Source: Clostridia bacterium (GTDB lineage Bacteria; Bacillota; Clostridia; Christensenellales; Borkfalkiaceae). Taken from it: 64,000 bases of DNA. Shown in pieces: positions 1-7,044 of the stretch. Positions within the stretch are counted from its first letter, which is position 1. Each line of letters begins with the position of its first letter. A program made the position numbers and the translations under genes. The DNA is taken from contig JAIDCJ010000006.1 in the NCBI GenBank assembly GCA_029055875.1, positions 1-64,000 of the forward strand, in the 5' to 3' direction. The notes under the pieces are model-generated. The model was not told the DNA's origin. It worked only from the letters and a program-made list of their open reading frames with translations, and did no database searches.

Positions 1-34
1 GTCCATTAAAGTGTACTTTTTTGGAGTAAAACTA

Positions 35-63
35 TTGACATTTTTCGCATAGAATAGTATAGT
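35..63 (+). promoter_or_regulatory. sigma-A type promoter of a short transcription unit
   Basis: TTGACA at 35-40 and TATAGT at 58-63 are separated by exactly 17 bases, close to the sigma-A consensus. The predicted start is near 70. No convincing reading frame follows; a strong terminator lies about 65-100 bases downstream. The promoter therefore appears to serve a short RNA rather than a protein gene. Confidence 0.6.
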
Positions 64-69
64 AATTCT

Positions 70-169
70 GTAACAAAATCGAAAAATTCGGGCATTTTCA
101 CCGTTTTTTCGGTCAAAAATCTGCTTTTTCAAAAAGTCCAAAAAAGTACACTTTTTTGGACTTTTTTTT
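70..169 (+). ncRNA. candidate small RNA of about 100 nt
   Basis: This stretch lies between a near-consensus promoter (35-63) and a strong intrinsic terminator (131-169), and it has no start codon with a ribosome binding site. It contains a possible small hairpin, ACCG followed by CGGT at about 101-114, ahead of the terminator stem. The family is not recognised. It could be an independent sRNA, a type I antitoxin-like RNA, or a degenerate leader whose gene has been lost. The call rests only on promoter-terminator spacing. Confidence 0.35.
131..169 (+). terminator. intrinsic terminator of the short unit
   Basis: The arms GTCCAAAAAAGT (136-147) and ACTTTTTTGGAC (150-161) are perfectly complementary. 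The stem extends with A-T pairs to 131/166 and is followed by a run of T. A 24-base segment at 2-25 is a near-copy of this stem in inverted orientation, so the promoter is flanked by two related hairpins. Confidence 0.6.
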
Positions 170-238
170 ATTTTTTCTTTGGTTTATATGGTATTTATTG
201 GAATTTCTACCCTCTTTTTCCACCCAAAACGGCAAAAA

Positions 239-272
239 GGCGGGGGATTGATTTTCCAATCAATCCCCCGCC
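239..272 (-). terminator. GC-rich 14-bp hairpin, terminator-like on the minus strand
   Basis: The arm GGCGGGGGATTGAT (239-252) pairs perfectly with ATCAATCCCCCGCC (259-272) around a 6-base loop. Read on the minus strand the stem is followed by TTTTT, so it can act as a second terminator downstream of tRNA-Leu. On the plus strand no T-run follows. It could also be part of a small repetitive element. I see nothing else between 173 and 293. Confidence 0.45.
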
Positions 273-293
273 TCAGCAGAAATTATGATTTTG

Positions 294-357
294 GGTGCGA
301 TACTTCGCGCTATTTCGGCATTCGCCTCATGCCACCTTCGGCGGGGTGTGACGCACC
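294..357. repeat. tRNA-associated hairpin repeat, copy 1 (divergent)
   Basis: The core runs from ACTTCGC (about 301-307) to TGCCACCTTCGGCGGGG (about 330-346) and is closed by the outer stem GGTGCG (294-299) / CGCACC (352-357). It shares the ACTTCGC...TGCCxCCTTxGGCGGGG core with copies at 17926 and 24328 but has a longer variable middle and lacks the GAACTCC end. It sits next to a tRNA, as copy 3 does. Confidence 0.5.
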
Positions 358-400
358 AAATAAAAAACAGAGCCAAAAGCTCTGTTTTTTATTTGGTGCG
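352..400 (-). terminator. 22-bp palindromic terminator of tRNA-Leu
   Basis: The 22-base arms at 352-373 and 379-400 are exact reverse complements around a 5-base loop. On the minus strand the stem GCTCTG is followed by TTTTTTATTT, which makes it a terminator for the tRNA. The arm proximal to the gene contains the tRNA's own CCA and the last acceptor bases (394-400). The distal arm therefore carries a complement of the tRNA 3' end. Confidence 0.7.
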
Positions 401-476
401 GATGACAGGACTTGAACCTGCATGGTCTCCCACAGGAACCTGAAACCTGCGCGTCTGCCAGTTTCGCCACATCCGC
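394..476 (-). tRNA. tRNA-Leu (anticodon CAG)
   Basis: On the minus strand the gene starts GCGGATG and ends CATCCGC-A-CCA, with CCA encoded. The anticodon arm is CAGGT-TTCAGGT-TCCTG, giving anticodon CAG, with one T-T mismatch at the base of the loop. A long variable arm and the TTCAAGT T-loop fit a class II leucine tRNA. It decodes CUG. No promoter is evident in the 55 bases between it and the S51 peptidase gene, so it may be reached by read-through from that operon. Confidence 0.9.
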
Positions 477-531
477 ATAGCCTCTTATTTTTACTCGGCG
501 AGGATTCCGAGGCGGAAGCCTAATCTCCGCA

Positions 532-1224
532 TTACGAAATAAATTCCGTTTTTACGACTTTTTCGCCCGACGTACCGTCAAGGATAACCACCTTCCCGCC
601 CGCTGAAATACTCTTTATCGGTTGCCCGTTTACAATTTCAAGAGCGGCGTTATTCTCTAAGCCCCAAGCGCGATATTTATTATACAATACGATTTTATCG
701 AAGTCAAGCGTTCTATCGTTATAGTGCGGAGAAATTTTTCCCTCGAGCCATCCAAGCCCCGAGTGCATAGCGTACTCACCCTCTATTACGGAATCGGAAT
801 ACATTTCTTCAAACCAACAAATTGCTCCCGCAGAAAGACCGCATAAAATGACACCGCGCTCATAAGCCTCTTTAATAAGAGTCAGCAAACCGCTCTCACT
901 CCAAGCCTTTATCATATACACCGTGTCACCGCCACCGACGTAGATAAAATCCGCCTTTTCAAACTTAGCGCGCATTTTCCCCATATCGATATCGCGGTTG
1001 CATATCAAAGCAACGTCCGTTTTAATATCGAATAAGCCCGTATAGACCTTATGAAAAGTATTATAGTATGGCATGCAATCGTGGCTTGCCGTGGGAATGA
1101 ACAGCCCGCACGCGCGACGCGCGCCCGCTGCTTTCTTTGCTTCACGCGCGATATACTCATCGATCGCGAGCGTTTCATGCGTTTTCAGCTCGCCCCCGCC
1201 GATTGCAATAATTCGTTTATTCAT
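532..1224 (-). CDS. peptidase S51 family protein (peptidase E / cyanophycinase-like)
   Basis: The protein (about 230 aa) has the S51 fold signature: an N-terminal IIAIGGGE strand, a YVGGGDT motif, and the nucleophile elbow GLSAGA holding the likely catalytic serine. The family contains Asp-dipeptidase (PepE) and cyanophycinase, cytosolic serine hydrolases; the sequence does not settle the substrate. I start at MNKRII, whose ATG overlaps the stop of the upstream PII-like gene by 8 bases and has GGAG four bases upstream. An upstream TTG/ATG would add MMRRS. It is probably the last protein gene of the DUF1538 operon. The function in this context is unknown. Confidence 0.8.
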   Translation of the reverse strand: MNKRIIAIGGGELKTHETLAIDEYIAREAKKAAGARRACGLFIPTASHDCMPYYNTFHKVYTGLFDIKTDVALICNRDIDMGKMRAKFEKADFIYVGGGDTVYMIKAWSESGLLTLIKEAYERGVILCGLSAGAICWFEEMYSDSVIEGEYAMHSGLGWLEGKISPHYNDRTLDFDKIVLYNKYRAWGLENNAALEIVNGQPIKSISAGGKVVILDGTSGEKVVKTEFIS

Positions 1225-2113
1225 GCTTCTCCGCATCAACTTCTTTTGGCTCTACAGCGGTTTCTTGAGGCTGCTCTTTCTCTTCCTGCTCTTCTTTCTT
1301 TTCTATCTCCTCTTCATCCGCGGCGGAAATACCCGCAGTCCGATCGACAGGGAGAGAGAAAATAACACCGCCCGCTTCCGTTTTCAGACCGACCTTCTCG
1401 GAAAGCGCCTGCATGATTGCGAGCTTGCCCTCTTTCTTGGTAAGAATAATTAATATTTCGCGCTCTTCGAGGAGCGAAATACCAACGAACTGTTCCGCTT
1501 TCGCATTATTGAGGTTTCTTGCACGAATTACCGTACCACCCGCCGCGCCTGCTTCGCGCGCCGCTTCAATCGCCTCATCAACGTGATTCGCCTCTACCGA
1601 AACCACAATCAAATCGTATTTTCTATCTTCGCTCTTCATAATTTTGCTCCTATCCATATTTTTGTTGCTCGCTGCAGCCGCAATCCCTTTTGCCACAATC
1701 TCGGAAATACCCGAAAGCGGAATGGTAAAGGAAATTCCTCTTCCGACGAGATACAATGCCATCTCTTGCCGAATCTTACGAATAATTTTATCCTCGTCAC
1801 TCTCGGGAATTACAGATACGACGATTACCTTTTCCGTTTCACCAATGCCGAGATAATCGAGCACGGTAGAACGCGCGGTTCCTTTCCCCGCAAACGTAAA
1901 ACTAAGCGAAACGGAGATTTCGTCGAGTACCTCTTTGAGCTTGAGGTCGTCTTTTTGATTGACAATACTTACCAAAAGCTTGGAACGGTTCAAAGGCTTT
2001 TCGATCTTTGCGCTTGCCTTAGCCGCAACTTTCTTCTCCGCATCTTTGATTTTGTTCCGAATTGCCGCAGTCTTTTCTTTTACTTTCTGCGGTCTATTTT
2101 TATTTTTTGCCAT
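1217..2113 (-). CDS. PII-like regulatory protein partner of the DUF1538 transporter
   Basis: A 298-aa protein with a basic, Lys/Ala-rich N-terminus (1-40), then two PII/GlnB-like modules. One lies around residues 45-145 (LLVSIVNQKDDLKL...). The other lies around 165-255 (YDLIVVSVEANHVDEAIEAA...), with the AGAAGGTVIRAR segment typical of the PII T-loop region. It ends in an acidic Glu-rich tail (about 265-298). PII proteins sense nucleotides and other metabolites and bind membrane or enzyme targets. The gene begins one base after the stop of the DUF1538 membrane gene, a pairing often seen for this family. I infer that it regulates that transporter; the ligand is unknown. Confidence 0.7.
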   Translation of the reverse strand: MAKNKNRPQKVKEKTAAIRNKIKDAEKKVAAKASAKIEKPLNRSKLLVSIVNQKDDLKLKEVLDEISVSLSFTFAGKGTARSTVLDYLGIGETEKVIVVSVIPESDEDKIIRKIRQEMALYLVGRGISFTIPLSGISEIVAKGIAAAASNKNMDRSKIMKSEDRKYDLIVVSVEANHVDEAIEAAREAGAAGGTVIRARNLNNAKAEQFVGISLLEEREILIILTKKEGKLAIMQALSEKVGLKTEAGGVIFSLPVDRTAGISAADEEEIEKKEEQEEKEQPQETAVEPKEVDAEKHE

Positions 2114-2114
2114 C

Positions 2115-3653
2115 TCAATCCACCGTGTATTCCAAAATTCTATCCTCTACCGTGAGGAAATTCCGTTTGATTTTATTCGTCTTACGTTTATAGACGATAC
2201 CGAGTATTTGAATGGAAATAAGCGGCGCCAAAGCAACCATAGCAACGCAGCCGAATGCCTGCGTCATAATCATTTCCGCACCCCACAGCTCGTTGCACGC
2301 GCCAATCGCCATGGGAAGCACGAACGAAGAAACCATTGCACCGCTTGCCACGCCGCCCGAGTCAAACGCGATACCCGTAAAAAGCGGCGGCGTAAAGAAC
2401 GTAAGAACCAAAGCAATGAGATAACCCGGGCCGAGGATATACATTATATTAATTTGCGGAACAACGATACGGAGCATTGCGAACCCGATAGCAACGCATA
2501 CGCCGGCGCAAAGGCCCCTTTTCATTGTCGATGCACTGATGGCACCCGCCGACATTCGTTCAACCTGCTTGTTAAGAACGTGCACGGCAGGCTCCGCCGC
2601 AACGACAAAGTAACCGATAAGCATGCCGATGGGAATGAGAAGTCCCCCGCTCCAGAAAGACGCAAGCTCTCTGCCGATTTCTCTACCGACGGGCATGAAA
2701 CCCACGTTTGCGCCCGTAAGGAACATGACGAGTCCGACGAAGGTATAAATAAAGCCGAACAAAATACGCAAAAGCTGTTTCTTATGGAAGGAACGCGTTA
2801 CAATTTGGAAGAAGATGAAAAAGGCAATAATGGGACTGATTGCGATTGCAACTTCCTTCGTGTAATCGCCAAAACCGTGAAGATAAGCCCACCCGACGTC
2901 ACGCGTATCGATAAGGTGTTCAATTTCATCTATGGGATAATCGAGGTTTTCGATTTTGAAGATAATACCGAGAACCAACACAGCAATAATAGGCCCGACG
3001 CTCGAAAGCGCGACAAGACCGAAGGAGTCGTCCTGTCCCTTTTTATCGCTTCGGATAGAGGCAACACCGACGCCGAGCGACATGATAAACGGAACGGTCA
3101 TAGGCCCTGTGGTAACGCCGCCCGAGTCAAATGCAACTGCCCAGAAGCCTTTATCAACGCACGTCATGCAGACGACAAACGCCGCGACGTAAAAGAACAT
3201 AAGTATATAAGACAAGCGTATTCTAAACACAATACGCAGCATGGCGAGCATCAAGAAAATACCAACGCCCACCGCAACCGTTAGAATAAGCAGATAGTTT
3301 CCGAGAACCGTTTTCTCCGCAACCGTCGTTACCTGCTGAGCAAGAATCTGCAAATCGGGCTCGGCAACGGTGACGATAATACCGATAATAAACGAGAGCA
3401 AGGCAATTAACCAGATTTTACGCGAACGCGTCATTGCCGTACCGATTTTTTCGCCGATTACAAGCATGGACATATCGGCACCGAGCGTGAAGCAGCCCAT
3501 GCCGACGATGAGCAAAAATACCCCGAGCGTAAATAGAACGAAGGTGCCCGTATCGAGAGGCGCAAACGTGATACATAGCACAAACACGATAAGTGCAATG
3601 GGCAGGATCGACGTAAGCGATTCTATAATTTTGTCTTTGAGAGCCTTTGTCAT
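2115..3653 (-). CDS. DUF1538 family integral membrane protein, putative transporter
   Basis: A roughly 512-aa polytopic membrane protein made of two homologous halves. Each half has the Gly-rich segment FDSGGVxTGxM (about residues 178-190 and 438-450) and several hydrophobic helices (for example ALIVFVLCITFAPL and LWLIALLSFIIGIIVTV-like segments). The duplicated DUF1538 organisation suggests an inverted or tandem repeat transporter; the substrate is unknown. The start chosen is the ATG of MTKALK, preceded by GGAGGGAGAG; the in-frame TTG four codons earlier lies inside that ribosome binding site. The PII-like gene follows directly and the rpiB-ywlE-tsaC genes precede it, so they are probably co-transcribed. 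Confidence 0.75.
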   Translation of the reverse strand: MTKALKDKIIESLTSILPIALIVFVLCITFAPLDTGTFVLFTLGVFLLIVGMGCFTLGADMSMLVIGEKIGTAMTRSRKIWLIALLSFIIGIIVTVAEPDLQILAQQVTTVAEKTVLGNYLLILTVAVGVGIFLMLAMLRIVFRIRLSYILMFFYVAAFVVCMTCVDKGFWAVAFDSGGVTTGPMTVPFIMSLGVGVASIRSDKKGQDDSFGLVALSSVGPIIAVLVLGIIFKIENLDYPIDEIEHLIDTRDVGWAYLHGFGDYTKEVAIAISPIIAFFIFFQIVTRSFHKKQLLRILFGFIYTFVGLVMFLTGANVGFMPVGREIGRELASFWSGGLLIPIGMLIGYFVVAAEPAVHVLNKQVERMSAGAISASTMKRGLCAGVCVAIGFAMLRIVVPQINIMYILGPGYLIALVLTFFTPPLFTGIAFDSGGVASGAMVSSFVLPMAIGACNELWGAEMIMTQAFGCVAMVALAPLISIQILGIVYKRKTNKIKRNFLTVEDRILEYTVD

Positions 3654-3673
3654 CTCTCCCTCCAAATGGTTTT

Positions 3674-4126
3674 TTATTTACTGTATTTACGTTCAATTGC
3701 CGTAATTTTATCGATTCTGCGTTGATGCTTCTCTTCCGCTGAAAAAGGAGTTTCAAGGAAGGTTTTTACAATTTCCAACGCCAGATTGGTGCCTGTGAAT
3801 CCACCGCCGAGCGCAAGCGCATTTGCATTATTATGCAAGCGCGTCATCTTTGCTGAAAGCGGTTCTGCGCAAAGCGCACAGCGGACACCCGGCACTTTAT
3901 TGGCGGCAATACTGATACCGACTCCCGTGGTACAAACGAAGATACCGCGTTCACATTCTCCGCTTGCAAGTGCCTCGGCGGCAAGAAGCGCAAAATCGGG
4001 ATAGTCGCACGAATTCTCGTTCGTTGTGCCGAAATCGATAACCTGATTTCCGTTATCTTCCAGATACTTCTTCACCGCATTTTTAAGTACAAATCCGCCG
4101 TGGTCACAACAAATAGCTATTTTCAT
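3674..4126 (-). CDS. rpiB: ribose-5-phosphate isomerase B
   Basis: The 150-aa product is full length for the RpiB/LacAB family. It interconverts ribose 5-phosphate and ribulose 5-phosphate in the pentose phosphate pathway in the cytosol. Visible motifs are CDHGGF at the N-terminus, DYPDFA, the catalytic-Cys segment FVCTTGVGISIAANK (around 63-77), and RLHNNANALALGG (about 96-108). The usual C-G-T-G is C-T-T-G here. The gene starts one base after the stop of ywlE, and rpiB next to ywlE and ywlC/tsaC is the gene order known from Bacillus. Confidence 0.9.
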   Translation of the reverse strand: MKIAICCDHGGFVLKNAVKKYLEDNGNQVIDFGTTNENSCDYPDFALLAAEALASGECERGIFVCTTGVGISIAANKVPGVRCALCAEPLSAKMTRLHNNANALALGGGFTGTNLALEIVKTFLETPFSAEEKHQRRIDKITAIERKYSK

Positions 4127-4127
4127 T

Positions 4128-4580
4128 TTATTCCCCCTGCTCGCGGATATCCAATCCGCGGATAATCGAATCCATATTCGCCTGTATCATGCGAAGCGTG
4201 GCGCGGTAAACGTCTGCATTTCCACCGTAAGGATCGGGAATTTCCCGTCCGCAAAGCTCGTAAAAACTTGTAACGTTCCGATACCATTTAATTTCCATTT
4301 GCTGCGCGTGCGTCATGCAAACGACGGCGTAGGCTCCGTGTACCATCTTCTCGGTAAGCTTTCTTGACTTGAATTTGGGCGAGAAAGGAATCTTCGCTTC
4401 TTTCAGAACAAGAGCAGCCCCTTCCGAAACGGGTGCGCCCTCTACTGCATTCAGTCCCGCCGACTGTACGGTATACCACTTGATATTGCGTTTTTTTAGC
4501 TCCGCCTTGAGCACTGCCTCCGCCATGGGAGAACGGCAAGTGTTGCCCGTGCATACAAATAAGATTTTTTTATGTTTCAT
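4128..4580 (-). CDS. ywlE: low-molecular-weight protein phosphatase, YwlE-like (protein-arginine phosphatase)
   Basis: The 150-aa product has the LMW-PTP P-loop CTGNTCRSPMAE at residues 10-21 and the general-acid DP motif in PDPYGG (about residues 116-121). The threonine in the P-loop (C-T-G-N-T) is the residue associated with arginine-phosphate specificity in B. subtilis YwlE. This makes a role in removing phosphoarginine marks more likely than tyrosine phosphatase activity. Start MKHKKI has GGGAGG nine bases upstream and overlaps tsaC by 11 bases. It lies in a tsaC-ywlE-rpiB operon. Confidence 0.85.
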   Translation of the reverse strand: MKHKKILFVCTGNTCRSPMAEAVLKAELKKRNIKWYTVQSAGLNAVEGAPVSEGAALVLKEAKIPFSPKFKSRKLTEKMVHGAYAVVCMTHAQQMEIKWYRNVTSFYELCGREIPDPYGGNADVYRATLRMIQANMDSIIRGLDIREQGE

Positions 4581-5577
4581 TTGTATTCCTCCCGAACGCG
4601 CGCGTCATGCGGTTGAGAACGCCATCCATCACACCGCCCTGCGCCGTCGGCTCAATTCCGATTAGGAGCGTAGCGAGCTTTTCGCCTTTGCGAAGCTGTG
4701 CATACAGCCTTTGTGCCATCTGCTCGCCCGTGCCGCCCAAATCAAGCGTTTTATAATCGGCAAGCAGTTTGACTACATTACTCTCTGCAAGAAAGTATGC
4801 CGTTCCGCCTGCGCTTTCTTCCTGAATATAGAGCGCCTTCGCCTGCTCGAGCTCCCCTACCTTGAAGTATGCCGTTTTGCAAACAGGCGCATAGTGCTTA
4901 TACGCCATTCCGGGGCTCTTGGGCTTTTCACCCTCTTTTCTTTCGTATATCCCGCACGCGCCGACGACCTTTGCGATCATCTCCTGCGTAACGAGCCCTG
5001 CGCGTAAGATAAGCGGCATTTCGCCCGTACAGTCAAGCACGGTACTCTCGATTCCGCCGCTGCATGCTCCGCCGTCTATAATAAGCGGTATGTCACCTGC
5101 GAACTCCTCGTAGACGTGCCTCGCCGTCACGGGGGAAACGTGTTTGCTCCTGTTAGCACTCGGAGCGGCAATGGGCAAATTCACCTCTTTCAAAAACGCC
5201 TGCGCCGTAGGCGAAGACGGTACGCGGATTGCAAGCGTGTCGAGTCCGCATGAAACGAAACGGCTCACTTTTCCCTTAGAAGGAAACACCATTGTAAGCG
5301 GCCCGGGTAAGAACGCCTCTCGCAGTTTTTCCGCATAGGGCGGCACTTCGTCGACCAATGTTGATATATCAAAATCCTGATGTACGTGGGCAATGAGCGG
5401 GTTATCCGCAGGGCGGCCCTTGAGTGCGAAAATCTTTTGTACCGCCTCGTCGCTCAGCGCGTTTGCGCCGAGTCCGTAAACCGTTTCAGTGTGGAATGCA
5501 ACAACCTCGCCTGACAATATGTATTCTTTGGCGCGCTCTAACCAGCCGCGCTCCCTGCCTGTTATTTCCGTTTTCAT
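4570..5577 (-). CDS. tsaC: L-threonylcarbamoyladenylate synthase (TsaC/Sua5, YwlC type)
   Basis: The 335-aa two-domain protein makes threonylcarbamoyl-AMP from Thr, bicarbonate and ATP for t6A37 formation in tRNAs reading ANN codons. The N-terminal YrdC domain (about 10-200) shows TETVYGLGANA, KGRPADNPL and APSANRS, the ATP/substrate binding motifs. The C-terminal Sua5 domain (about 215-335) includes SPGMAYKHYAP. The length matches Sua5 rather than short TsaC. It overlaps dnaB by 4 bases and ywlE by 11. The partner gene tsaD is in the same window at 29772. Confidence 0.92.
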   Translation of the reverse strand: MKTEITGRERGWLERAKEYILSGEVVAFHTETVYGLGANALSDEAVQKIFALKGRPADNPLIAHVHQDFDISTLVDEVPPYAEKLREAFLPGPLTMVFPSKGKVSRFVSCGLDTLAIRVPSSPTAQAFLKEVNLPIAAPSANRSKHVSPVTARHVYEEFAGDIPLIIDGGACSGGIESTVLDCTGEMPLILRAGLVTQEMIAKVVGACGIYERKEGEKPKSPGMAYKHYAPVCKTAYFKVGELEQAKALYIQEESAGGTAYFLAESNVVKLLADYKTLDLGGTGEQMAQRLYAQLRKGEKLATLLIGIEPTAQGGVMDGVLNRMTRAFGRNTNET

Positions 5578-7022
5578 TCTTCGGGAATCCCCGTATCGTC
5601 TGACGACGGAAATACTTCTTTTGCAGACGGATTATCAAAAGTTTTCTTTGCGTGTGTATAGTGCGGTTCTTCTTCGGGAAGCCCCTGATCTTCTACGTCT
5701 ACGAACTTGGTTCTCTCGCCAATGAAGCGGAGCTGAATTCTGCCCTGCTCACCGTTTCTGTGCTTGGCGATGATGAGCTCGGTTGCGCCCTTTACTACGC
5801 CGCCGTTAGCCTGTTCCTCTGCGGTTGCCTTATAATCTTTACGGTTAATAAACATAACGATATCCGCGTCCTGCTCGATTGCACCCGATTCACGCAAATC
5901 CGAAAGCTGCGGTTCCTGCGTTTGGATACGGCGGAGCTGGGAAAGCGCAATGACGGGCACGTCAAGCTCTTTCGCCATAATCTTCAAGTTTCGCGTAATA
6001 GAAGCGATTTCCTGCTGACGGTTCTCGCTGCTATTGTACTTCCCGCCCCCTTCCATGAGCTGGATATAGTCGATCATTATGAGGTCTAACTTTCCCGCCT
6101 GTGCGGCAAGCCGACGACATTTGGAAATGATTTCCTGCGTAGTAATTTTGGAAGAATCGTCGATATAAATTTTCGATTTTTGGAGTTTGTCGCTCGCGCG
6201 CATGAGGTTCTTCCAGTCCTTCTGTTTGAGCCGTCCAGAAAGCGCGTCCGACATACTTACCCCTGCGTGTGCGCAGAGAAGTCTTTGTACAAGCTGTACG
6301 CGCGGCATTTCAAGCGAAAATACCGCTGCCGTTTTACCCTTGTTAAGACACGCGTTTTCTACGATATTCATAGCAAACGAGGTTTTACCCATACCGGGGC
6401 GTGCCGCCAATACGATTAGGTCTGACTTCTGCAAGCCGTTCGTAATGCGGTCTAAATGCTTGAAGCCCGTTTCCAAGCCTCTGCAAGCGTTAGGATCGGA
6501 CTGAATTGCCTCGAATTTATCGATGACCTGTTGAATGACGGAGCCGTCTTCCAGCCCGGCAAGCGAGGAAGTATCCTCTTGCTTGGCAATATCGTAAACA
6601 AGCTTTTCCGCAAAAGAGATTGCCTCCCGCTCTTCAAGCCCCTTCATGCTGTTTTCAATGATGTCTTTTGCGGCACGGATGAGTGCACGGTTTACCGCGT
6701 CACGCCGAACGATTTCAAAATACTGCTTATAGTTTGCAGCAGAGGGCGTGAGCTCTGCAAGCTCCGTAACCGCACGGATCCCGCCTGCACGCTCCAAAGT
6801 ACCGTCACGTTCCAACTGATCGGACAGCGTAACGAGATCGACGGGTTTTCTCCCGCCGTAGACCTCACGCATAGCCGTAAGAATCAGACGATGCGATTCC
6901 TGATAAAACTCATCCTCTTTGAGTGTTTCCAACAGCTCCGACTGAATGGATTCGTCAATGAGAATACAGCCGAGAAGCGCCGCCTCGGCATCTAAATTGT
7001 GCGGCATTTGATTGACAGCCAT
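5574..7022 (-). CDS. dnaB: replicative DNA helicase DnaB (DnaC of Bacillus)
   Basis: A 482-aa product with the DnaB N-terminal helical domain (about 5-105), a linker, and a RecA-like ATPase domain with Walker A ARPGMGKT at 207-214. LDLIMIDYIQLM forms Walker B and ALSQLRR, IEQDADIVMFI and IIAKHRNG follow as later helicase motifs. It is the hexameric helicase that unwinds DNA at replication forks. A short acidic tail rich in Glu/Pro follows the core. It starts shortly after pepF and overlaps tsaC by 4 bases. A DnaD-like loader protein lies about 9 kb away (15739). Confidence 0.95.
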   Translation of the reverse strand: MAVNQMPHNLDAEAALLGCILIDESIQSELLETLKEDEFYQESHRLILTAMREVYGGRKPVDLVTLSDQLERDGTLERAGGIRAVTELAELTPSAANYKQYFEIVRRDAVNRALIRAAKDIIENSMKGLEEREAISFAEKLVYDIAKQEDTSSLAGLEDGSVIQQVIDKFEAIQSDPNACRGLETGFKHLDRITNGLQKSDLIVLAARPGMGKTSFAMNIVENACLNKGKTAAVFSLEMPRVQLVQRLLCAHAGVSMSDALSGRLKQKDWKNLMRASDKLQKSKIYIDDSSKITTQEIISKCRRLAAQAGKLDLIMIDYIQLMEGGGKYNSSENRQQEIASITRNLKIMAKELDVPVIALSQLRRIQTQEPQLSDLRESGAIEQDADIVMFINRKDYKATAEEQANGGVVKGATELIIAKHRNGEQGRIQLRFIGERTKFVDVEDQGLPEEEPHYTHAKKTFDNPSAKEVFPSSDDTGIPEE

Positions 7023-7044
7023 AATATTCTTCCTTCAAGTAAAT

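Noticed and set aside
179-415. 78-codon frame at the left end
   Set aside because: It runs through a hairpin, the repeat element and into the tRNA-Leu terminator, has no ribosome site and no protein-like composition.
1959-3284. Long plus-strand frame of 441 codons antisense to the DUF1538 gene
   Set aside because: Its composition is that of an antisense shadow (His/Asn/Arg-rich) and the minus-strand frame is clearly a real membrane protein.
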